Both the position numbers and the translations under genes were made by a program. A stretch of DNA of 11,778 nt from Castellaniella sp. UBA6218 (GTDB taxonomy: Bacteria; Pseudomonadota; Gammaproteobacteria; Burkholderiales; Burkholderiaceae_B), in assembly GCA_002421865.1 (NCBI GenBank), contig DISE01000114.1:1-11778 (forward strand), read 5' to 3'. Within the stretch, counting starts at the first letter, position 1. Every line of letters starts with the position of its first letter. The notes beneath the pieces were generated by a model. It was not told the DNA's origin, did no database searches, and saw only the letters and a list, made by a program, of their open reading frames with translations. This document shows positions 6,148-11,778 of this stretch, piece after piece.

Positions 6148-6158
6148 TCTTATGTCAA
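6130..6158 (-). promoter_or_regulatory. Near-consensus sigma-70 promoter for infA
   Basis: On the minus strand a perfect TTGACA (6158-6153) is followed after exactly 17 nt by TATCAT (6135-6130, 5 of 6 matches). Transcription would start near 6123, giving a leader of about 188 nt before the infA ATG. This is the best promoter match noticed in the window. Confidence 0.72.
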
Positions 6159-6245
6159 GAACCCGGAGGTTCCCGCTTCGCCACGCACTGGGGCGCGGGC
6201 TTCTTGCGGTTAGAATTCCCGCTGATGCCTGTTTCCCGGACCTGA

Positions 6246-7154
6246 ATGAACGAACGACTCAATCCCGGCACGGTGGCCCTGCTGCTCATCCCGCCCCTGA
6301 TGTGGGCGGGCAATGCCGTGGTCGGCCGGGCGGTAGCCCAGATGGTGCCTCCGCTGACTCTGAACTTCCTGCGCTGGGCCCTGGCCCTGGCGCTGCTCTT
6401 GCCCCTGGGCCACCGGGTCCTCGGGGCGGGCAGCGCCGTCTGGCGGGAATGGCGGCGTTACGCCGTGCTTGGCCTGCTAGGGGTCGGGCTTTACAACTCG
6501 CTGCAATACCTGGCGCTGCACACTTCGACGCCAGTGAACGTGACGTTGGTGGCGGCCAGCATGCCCGTCTGGATGCTGATCGTGGGCCGGGTATTCCACG
6601 GTGTGGCGATCCGGCCCGCCCAGGTGGCGGGCTCGGCGCTGTCGCTGGCGGGCGTGGCCGTCGTTCTGTCCCAGGGGGAGTGGAGCCAGTTGCTGGCGTT
6701 GCGCTTCGTCATCGGGGATCTGTTGATGGTGCTCGCCACGATCGTCTGGGCCTTTTATAGCTGGCAGTTGACCCGGGTGCCGGCGGATGCGCCGGTGCGG
6801 GCTCATTGGGCCGGTTTCCTTCTGGGACAGGTGGTCTATGGCGTGGTCTGGTCGGGACTGTTCGCCGCCCTTGAATGGGGCATGACGGACTGGCGCATCG
6901 AGTGGGGCTGGCCGCTGGCGCTGACCGTAGCCTTCGTCGCCGTCGGTCCGGCGATCATCGCCTTCCGCTGCTGGGGGGCCGGGGTGCAGCGCGTCGGTCC
7001 GACGCTGGCTGGTTTCTTCAACAACCTGACGCCTCTGATCGCGGCTCTGCTGTCTTTGGGCCTGCTGGGCGAAACCCCGAAGCCTTTTCATGCCCTGGCG
7101 TTCGCCCTGATCATCGGCGGCATCGTTCTGTCGTCCCGGCAGCCGCGTGGGTGA
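6246..7154 (+). CDS. DMT-superfamily transporter, EamA family (first of pair)
   Basis: A 302-residue inner-membrane protein of the ten-helix drug/metabolite transporter superfamily, with the usual length and two EamA repeats. Repeat 1 opens with VALLLIPPLMWAGNAVVGR (10-28) and continues NFLRWALALALLLPLG (40-55) and YNSLQYLALHTSTPVNVTLV (83-102). Repeat 2 includes GDLLMVLATIVWAFYSWQL (157-175) and the hallmark GPTLAGFFNNLTPLIAALLSLGLLGE (251-276). Such proteins export amino acids, metabolites or drugs; the substrate cannot be read from sequence. The ATG at 6246 has only a weak upstream GGA but matches the first helix well. A TAGAAT -10-like hexamer at 6211-6216 has no good -35 partner. Its end overlaps the next gene by 8 nt. 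Confidence 0.92.
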   Translation: MNERLNPGTVALLLIPPLMWAGNAVVGRAVAQMVPPLTLNFLRWALALALLLPLGHRVLGAGSAVWREWRRYAVLGLLGVGLYNSLQYLALHTSTPVNVTLVAASMPVWMLIVGRVFHGVAIRPAQVAGSALSLAGVAVVLSQGEWSQLLALRFVIGDLLMVLATIVWAFYSWQLTRVPADAPVRAHWAGFLLGQVVYGVVWSGLFAALEWGMTDWRIEWGWPLALTVAFVAVGPAIIAFRCWGAGVQRVGPTLAGFFNNLTPLIAALLSLGLLGETPKPFHALAFALIIGGIVLSSRQPRG

Positions 7155-8103
7155 GTCCGCCGCGCGGCCCGATCCTCAGGAGGGCGGGGTCGCGTCCTGG
7201 CTGTCTTACGGCAGCCTGGCGGCCAGCATGTTCGTGGTCGGCGCCTGCGTGGCCCTCAGCAAGCCGCTCGCCGCCGTGTTTCCCGTGTTCCTGCTGGGCT
7301 GGTTGCGTTTCGGCATCGGTGGCGCGGGTATGCTGCACTGGCTGCGCCGGCCGTCCTCCGAGCCCCCGCCCACCGCGCGCGTGCGCCTGCTGGTGTTTCT
7401 GGAAGCCTTCATCGGCAGTTTCCTGTTCACGGTCTTCATGGTCTTGGGCGTCAGCTACAGCGGCGCCGTGGCGGCCGGGGTCGTCATGTCGGCCATCCCG
7501 GCCACGATCGCGGTGCTCAGCCGGCTGGTGCTGCGAGAGGCAATCCGCCCCCGGGTGCTGGCGGCCATCGCCTGCGCGGTCTCCGGCATCGCCCTCCTGG
7601 CGCTGACCCGGCCCGGTTCCGGAGGGGGGCCGGTCGACGATGGCCATGGCGGCCATTGGCTGGGCTACGCGCTGCTGGGCGGCGCGGTCCTGTGCGAGGC
7701 CTGCTACGCGGTGATCGGCAAACATCTGACGGCCGTCCTTTCGTCGCGGCGCATCAGCGCCTTGATGAATCTGTGGGGTTTCGCGCTGATGCTGCCGGCG
7801 GGTGCCTGGGCCGCCTGGCGTTTCGACTTTGGCGCGGTATCCTGGACAGTGTGGTGGGTGCTGTTGTTTTACGGGCTGGCATCGAGCTGGACCATCTGGT
7901 TGTGGATGACAGGCCTGCGCCGGGTGCCGGCTTCGCGCGCGGGGGTGTTCACCGTGATGCTGCCGGTCGGATCGGCCTGCGTCGGCGTCTGGATGCTGGG
8001 AGAGCCTTTCGGGTTGCCGCAGGCCCTGGCCTTCGGCCTGGCCCTGGCGGGCCTGCTGCTGGCCGCCTGGCCTGCGCGGCCGGGGGCCGGCGTGGGGGAC
8101 TGA
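7147..8103 (+). CDS. DMT-superfamily transporter, EamA family (second of pair)
   Basis: A 318-residue protein with about ten hydrophobic helices in two EamA repeats. Helix 1 is YGSLAASMFVVGACVALSKPL, then FLLGWLRFGIGGAGML, GVSYSGAVAAGVVMSAIPATIAVLSRLVLRE (end of repeat 1), WLGYALLGGAVLCEACYAVIGK (start of repeat 2) and VFTVMLPVGSACVGVWMLGEPFG near the C terminus. The substrate is unknown. The GTG at 7147 starts 8 nt inside the end of the preceding transporter gene, which suggests translational coupling. An AGGAGG at 7178-7183 lies inside the reading frame but has no start codon at useful spacing. It resembles the first transporter only at family level, so the pair is not a recent duplication. 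It converges on recJ with only 19 bp between stops and no visible terminator. Confidence 0.9.
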   Translation: MGESAARPDPQEGGVASWLSYGSLAASMFVVGACVALSKPLAAVFPVFLLGWLRFGIGGAGMLHWLRRPSSEPPPTARVRLLVFLEAFIGSFLFTVFMVLGVSYSGAVAAGVVMSAIPATIAVLSRLVLREAIRPRVLAAIACAVSGIALLALTRPGSGGGPVDDGHGGHWLGYALLGGAVLCEACYAVIGKHLTAVLSSRRISALMNLWGFALMLPAGAWAAWRFDFGAVSWTVWWVLLFYGLASSWTIWLWMTGLRRVPASRAGVFTVMLPVGSACVGVWMLGEPFGLPQALAFGLALAGLLLAAWPARPGAGVGD

Positions 8104-8122
8104 CCGGCTTGGTCGGGGTGCT

Positions 8123-9826
8123 TCAGGCCGCTTCCCGGGCGTCCTCGATCAGGAGCTGTACGCTGTTGCGGCCTCCCCAGGTGTTGCAGTCCAGCCGGTA
8201 GACGGCCTCGATGAGGTCGGGCAAGGGTTCCGCGTGATTGAACCAGATGGCGTCCAGGCGCAGGCCGTCGCGTTCCAGGAACAGCTTCAGATGCTTGTCC
8301 TTCAGCAGACGCTGATGCAGGACGCGAAACCGGTCCTGGAACAGTGGCGGCGGGAATCCGGCGCCCCAGATCTGGTCGGCCAGCAGGCCTGCGGTCTCCG
8401 CGGTCAGGTAGTCCGGTTCCAGTGAGCCGTCGGTATCCAGGCGCGGCTCGAAGGATTCACGCGCGCTCAGGATGCGCACGGCGTCGTCAAAATGCTGCGA
8501 GAAATCGTCGAAGGCGGCGGTCCGGAGGGTCAGGCCGGCCGCCATGGCGTGGCCGCCGAACTGCAGGATGGCGCCTGGCAGGCGCTTGCTGACCAGGTCC
8601 AGCGCGTCGCGCAGGTGGACTTCGGGAATCGAGCGGCCCGAGCCGCGCAGGGTGTCGCCGTCGTCGGGCGCGAAGGCCAGGGCGGGGCGCCAGTAGGTTT
8701 CCTTCAGGCGCGAGGCCACCAGACCGATCACCCCTGGGTGCCAGCCTGGCTGCCAGACGCAGACGCTGGCGGCGCGGGCCTGGGCGTGGGTGTCCAGATG
8801 CGCCAGGGCTTCTTCGCGCATGACGGTTTCCCGCGCGCGGCGTTCGCGGTTGATTTCGTCCAGCGCCTTTGCCAGTTCCAGCGCACGGGCGGGCTCGTCT
8901 TCCAGCAGGCAGTGGATGCCCAGACTCATGTCGGCCATGCGCCCGGCGGCGTTGATGCGCGGTCCCAGGGCGAAACCCAGATCGTTTGTGCCGGCTCGAG
9001 CGGGATCCCGGCCGGCGACCTCGAACAGTGCGGCCAACCCGGCCTGCATGTGGCCCTGGCGGATGCGGCGCAGTCCCTGGCCGACCAGCAGCCGGTTGTT
9101 GGCGTCCAGGCGCACCACGTCGGCCACCGTGCCCAGGGCCACCAGGTCGGCGTAGGTTTCGAGTTTCGGGCCGCCCCTGGGCGGCAGAGCGCTCCGCGCG
9201 CGCAGCGCGGCGCGCAGCGCCAGCATGACGTAAAAAATCACCCCCACGCCGGCCAGGTGCTTGGAGGGAAAGCCGCAGCCGGCCTGATTGGGGTTGACGA
9301 TCGCCAGGGCGTCGGGCAAGGCGGGGCCGGGCAGGTGGTGGTCGGTGACGATGACCTCGATCCCGGCGGCGCGCGCCGCCGCGACGCCTTCGATGCTGGC
9401 GATGCCGTTGTCCACCGTCACCAGCAGATCCGGTCTGCCGGCCGGATGGCGCAGAGCCAGTTCGACCACGGCCGGGGACAGGCCATAGCCGGTCTCGAAG
9501 CGGTTGGGGACCAGGAAGTCGACCCGGGCGCCCATCTCGCGCAGGGCGCGCACGGCCACGGCGCAGGCTGTCGCGCCATCGCAATCGTAGTCGGCCACGA
9601 TCAGCAGCCGCCGGTCCGCCTGGATCGCGTCGGCCAACAATTCGCCGGCCCGGTCCACATGGGTGAGCCGGTTCGGCGGGATCAGGGCGGCCCATTCGGT
9701 GGGGCCGGCCTGGTCCAGGCCGCGGGCGGCCCACAGGCGGGCCAGCAGCGGGTGGACGCCGGCTGCGGCCAGTGCCCGGGTCCTGGCCGGGTCGGCGTCG
9801 CGCGCCAGAATCAGCGGGCGCACCAC
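8123..9826 (-). CDS. recJ: Single-stranded-DNA-specific 5'-3' exonuclease RecJ
   Basis: A 567-residue DHH-family nuclease, close to the usual length (about 577 in E. coli). RecJ degrades single-stranded DNA 5' to 3' in RecF-pathway recombination, mismatch repair and base excision repair, using Mn2+/Mg2+. Catalytic motifs are intact: VADYDCDGATA (DxDxDG at 79-84), TVDNG (137-141), TDHH (161-164), LGTVADVVRLDANNRLLV, NAAGRMADMSLG, the DHHA1 region with HPGVIGLVASRLKE and GSGRSIPEVHLRDAL, and FGGHAMAAG. A C-terminal OB-fold region ends in NSVQLLIEDAREAA. Two consecutive GTG codons (9826 and 9823) follow GGAGG at 5 and 8 nt; either could be the start. The longer upstream frame is a shadow of the preceding gene. 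The start overlaps that gene's end by about 16 nt, so the two are translationally coupled. Confidence 0.95.
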   Translation of the reverse strand: MVRPLILARDADPARTRALAAAGVHPLLARLWAARGLDQAGPTEWAALIPPNRLTHVDRAGELLADAIQADRRLLIVADYDCDGATACAVAVRALREMGARVDFLVPNRFETGYGLSPAVVELALRHPAGRPDLLVTVDNGIASIEGVAAARAAGIEVIVTDHHLPGPALPDALAIVNPNQAGCGFPSKHLAGVGVIFYVMLALRAALRARSALPPRGGPKLETYADLVALGTVADVVRLDANNRLLVGQGLRRIRQGHMQAGLAALFEVAGRDPARAGTNDLGFALGPRINAAGRMADMSLGIHCLLEDEPARALELAKALDEINRERRARETVMREEALAHLDTHAQARAASVCVWQPGWHPGVIGLVASRLKETYWRPALAFAPDDGDTLRGSGRSIPEVHLRDALDLVSKRLPGAILQFGGHAMAAGLTLRTAAFDDFSQHFDDAVRILSARESFEPRLDTDGSLEPDYLTAETAGLLADQIWGAGFPPPLFQDRFRVLHQRLLKDKHLKLFLERDGLRLDAIWFNHAEPLPDLIEAVYRLDCNTWGGRNSVQLLIEDAREAA

Positions 9827-10722
9827 CAGCGCCTCCAGTCCAGGGGTCGCAGGCGACGCAGCCAGCCGGCGCGCGCGTCCAGTTCCACAGTGCGTTCGCG
9901 CCCGGTCAGCACCAGGGTGGGCGTGGCGCAGGCCAGGGGCGTGAAACAGCGTTGCTCCAGGTCCGCCAGCGCCTCGATCCAGCCACCCCAGTCCTGGGCG
10001 ACGGCGTGGGCCTGCAGGGCGGTCTCGATGCGCAGCTCGTCCGGAAGCGGCCGGCCCAGCTGGCTGCGGCGCGCGCCGCCGTACAGCCACAAGCTGTTGA
10101 TCGGCGCCAGGCCGTCGCGCTGGCGCCGCAGGTTGACCGGATGTTCGTGCCAGGCCATCTGCAGGCCGTTGACCAGGCGCCGCCAGGGGCGCGCCGCCGG
10201 GTCCTGCGGCCACCAGTCGTTGACGGCACTGACGGCGACCAGTGCCGGGCTGGCGCAGGCCAGGCGGATAGGGCCGGGCCAGCGCACGCGCCAGGTGTCG
10301 GGGGTGTCGGGTGTCAGGGCGATGCCGCTGTCTTCGATCAGTTCGCGGGCGGTGTCCATCAGGGACGCGGACTGTTCGGCCGTGATCGCCAGCGTGTCGG
10401 CCGGCAGCAGGGCGGCGCCGTCGCGCGAGGGCGCCATGTGGATCAATTCCGCCAGCCAGACGGGTTCGTCGTCCGCGACGGGCAGGCGCAGCGGCCCCAG
10501 ACCTGCGCTAATATGCTCGTCTTGCGCCGGCGCGAATCCGCGTGCCTGGAGCAGCCAGTGTTCCAGCGGCGTGCACCAGATGTCCGCGGCCGGACAGGCC
10601 GTCGTCCGGGGCGTGCCGCGGCCCAGCCAGCGGGCCAGGGTGGGGGCGCGTTGCGCCAGATGGGGCGCCAGTTCGGCGGCCACTTCGGGTTCGGGCAGTG
10701 CCCCGGGGATCACGATGTGCAT
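9811..10722 (-). CDS. RpfE-family conserved protein upstream of recJ
   Basis: A 303-residue soluble protein starting MHIVIPGALPEPEVAAELAP, without signal peptide or membrane helix. The best family marker is RRLVNGLQMAWHEHPVNLRRQRDGLAPINSLWLYGG (181-216), matching the NE-x-QM...HPVN...G-x-PVNSLWLWG block of proteins annotated as RpfE-type regulators or, misleadingly, as phosphoglycerate mutases. In Xanthomonas rpfE also lies beside recJ. The biochemical role is not established, and I see no mutase active-site signature. Supporting blocks are DIWCTPLEHWLLQARGF (47-63) and a Trp-rich C terminus. The start at 10722 is preferred over an in-frame ATG at 10767, which would overlap the divergent lolC start. 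It overlaps recJ by about 16 nt, so both are probably one transcript. Confidence 0.82.
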   Translation of the reverse strand: MHIVIPGALPEPEVAAELAPHLAQRAPTLARWLGRGTPRTTACPAADIWCTPLEHWLLQARGFAPAQDEHISAGLGPLRLPVADDEPVWLAELIHMAPSRDGAALLPADTLAITAEQSASLMDTARELIEDSGIALTPDTPDTWRVRWPGPIRLACASPALVAVSAVNDWWPQDPAARPWRRLVNGLQMAWHEHPVNLRRQRDGLAPINSLWLYGGARRSQLGRPLPDELRIETALQAHAVAQDWGGWIEALADLEQRCFTPLACATPTLVLTGRERTVELDARAGWLRRLRPLDWRRWWCAR

Positions 10723-10765
10723 GGCGGAATTGTAGGGTATCGAACGGACGAGGATGGCGAGTCGC
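10723..10765. promoter_or_regulatory. Very short divergent intergenic region
   Basis: Only 43 bp separate the start codons of the RpfE-family gene and lolC. The minus strand has TACAAT (10734-10729, 5 of 6 to TATAAT) just 6 bp before the ATG, without a good -35 element. If used, the RNA would have almost no leader. No convincing plus-strand promoter fits here, so the lolC promoter probably lies inside the RpfE-family gene. Confidence 0.3.
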
Positions 10766-11778
10766 ATGTCGTATGAATGGTGGATAGGGGCGCGCTACGC
10801 GGGCCTGGCCCGCGCGGGGCGGGGTGGCCGCCGGGGCGATCGCTTCGTGTCCTTCGTGGCGGCCAGCTCCATGGCGGGCATCGGCCTGGGGGTGGCGGCC
10901 CTGATCATCGTCCTGTCGGTGATGAACGGTTTCCAGACCCAGGTGCGCGACCGCATGCTGTCGGTGCTGCCGCACATCGAGCTGTACGTGCCGGGTTCCG
11001 ACCATGAACAGGTGCTGGAACATTGGCGCGACCTGGCCGATGCGGCCCGCCAGGATCCGGCGGTCCGCGGCGCGGCTCCATTTGTCGCGGCCCAGGGCAT
11101 GCTGGTGCGCGGCCAGGGCCTGAGCGGCGTCCAGGTGCGCGGCATCGACCCGGCCATTGAACCGGAAGTGTCCGATCTGGCCGGCCAGATGGCCTCGGGC
11201 ACGCTCGACAGCCTGAAGCCCGGGGCCTTCCGCATGGTGGTGGGCAGCCAGATCGCCCAGTCCCTTGGGGTTACGGTGGGCGATACGGTCCTGCTGCTGG
11301 CGCCGCAGGGCTCGATCTCGCCGGCGGGCTTCACGCCGCGCATGCGCCAGTTCACTGTGTCGGGGGTCTTTTCCTCGGGTTATTACGAGTACGATGCCTC
11401 TCTGGTGTTCATCGACGTGCAGGACGCGGCCCGGGTGTTCCGCGACAGCGGCGTGAGCGGCGTGCGCCTGCGCATCGCCGACATGCAGCGCGCCCCCCAG
11501 GTGGCCCATGCCTTGCTTGGCCGGATGCCGGCGGGCGTGCGGGCCATGGACTGGACCCAGAACAACCGCACCTGGTTCGCCGCCGTGCAGACCGAAAAGC
11601 GCATGATGTTCCTGATCCTGGCGCTCATCGTGGCGGTCGCCGCCTTCAACCTGCTGTCGTCCCTGGTCATGGCGGTCAAGGACAAGCGCTCCGACATCGC
11701 CATCTTGCGCACGATAGGCGCGACACCGCGCGAGATCGCCCGCATCTTCCTGGTGCAGGGCTCGCTGATCGGCGTGGT
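10766..11778 (+). CDS. lolC: Lipoprotein-releasing ABC permease LolC/LolE family, partial
   Basis: The first 337 residues of a protein of about 415; the C-terminal membrane helices lie beyond the right edge. LolC, with LolE and the ATPase LolD, extracts lipoproteins from the inner membrane and hands them to LolA. The start is MSYEWWIGARYAGL, followed by DRFVSFVAASSMAGIGLGVAALIIVLSVMNGFQTQV (first helix, about 28-53), a large periplasmic domain (about 55-278), helix 2 (280-304) and the FtsX-type VKDKRSDIAILRTIGATPREIARIFLVQG (304-331). The segment SPAGFTPRMRQFTVSGVF (185-202) aligns with the LolA-contacting hook of E. coli LolC. Two in-frame ATGs exist, 10754 and 10766; the second is chosen because GAGG and GGCGAG lie upstream of it. 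lolD would be expected downstream. Confidence 0.92.
   Translation, partial: MSYEWWIGARYAGLARAGRGGRRGDRFVSFVAASSMAGIGLGVAALIIVLSVMNGFQTQVRDRMLSVLPHIELYVPGSDHEQVLEHWRDLADAARQDPAVRGAAPFVAAQGMLVRGQGLSGVQVRGIDPAIEPEVSDLAGQMASGTLDSLKPGAFRMVVGSQIAQSLGVTVGDTVLLLAPQGSISPAGFTPRMRQFTVSGVFSSGYYEYDASLVFIDVQDAARVFRDSGVSGVRLRIADMQRAPQVAHALLGRMPAGVRAMDWTQNNRTWFAAVQTEKRMMFLILALIVAVAAFNLLSSLVMAVKDKRSDIAILRTIGATPREIARIFLVQGSLIGV

Noticed and set aside
7178..7200. Alternative start of the second EamA gene after AGGAGG at 7178-7183
   Set aside because: No ATG, GTG or TTG in frame lies 5-12 nt downstream, so the GTG at 7147 is kept.
8492..10735. A 747-codon open frame on the plus strand, antisense to recJ and the RpfE-family gene
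   Set aside because: It mirrors two genuine genes, has Gly/Gln/Val-rich composition without domains, and lacks a ribosome site; a GC-driven shadow.

Overview
The window is about 11.8 kb of high-GC DNA (roughly two thirds G+C) with dense gene packing. The gene families, a 5'-truncated TRAP locus, and the conserved trio of an RpfE-family gene, recJ and lolC point to a Betaproteobacterium of the order Burkholderiales, most plausibly Alcaligenaceae (Bordetella/Achromobacter-like). This placement is an inference from protein resemblance; no search was run. I see no rRNA, tRNA, CRISPR array, insertion sequence or prophage gene, so the region looks like stable chromosome.

Layout. (1) Positions 1-1205, minus strand: a TRAP C4-dicarboxylate-type uptake locus, with the binding protein dctP followed by the start of the small permease dctQ, which runs off the left edge. 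A perfect stem-loop lies between them. (2) 1382-1846, minus: a small hemerythrin-like protein that has lost some expected metal ligands. (3) 1847-2031: an AT-rich divergent control region with several short palindromes. (4) 2032-5562, plus: a four-gene ABC uptake operon of the nitrate/sulfonate/taurine/thiamine-precursor class. It encodes an ATPase, an NMT1/SsuA-like binding protein, a permease, and a second, unrelated periplasmic binding-like protein. The gap before the permease gene holds three stem-loops. No catabolic enzyme is linked, so the substrate is unknown. (5) 5669-5935, minus: translation initiation factor IF-1 with a C-terminal tail, transcribed from a near-consensus promoter about 190 nt upstream. 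(6) 6246-8103, plus: two overlapping EamA/DMT-family membrane transporters. (7) 8123-10722, minus: an RpfE-family protein overlapping recJ, the 5'-3' single-strand exonuclease. (8) 10766 to the right edge, plus: the start of lolC, the lipoprotein-release permease, divergent from the RpfE-family gene.

Together these are solute uptake (TRAP, ABC, DMT), a translation factor, DNA repair and envelope biogenesis genes. No single multi-gene novel system stands out. The most unusual points are the two-binding-protein ABC operon with its structured internal gap, the ligand-depleted hemerythrin-like protein facing it, and the palindrome-rich promoters of that divergent pair and of infA.
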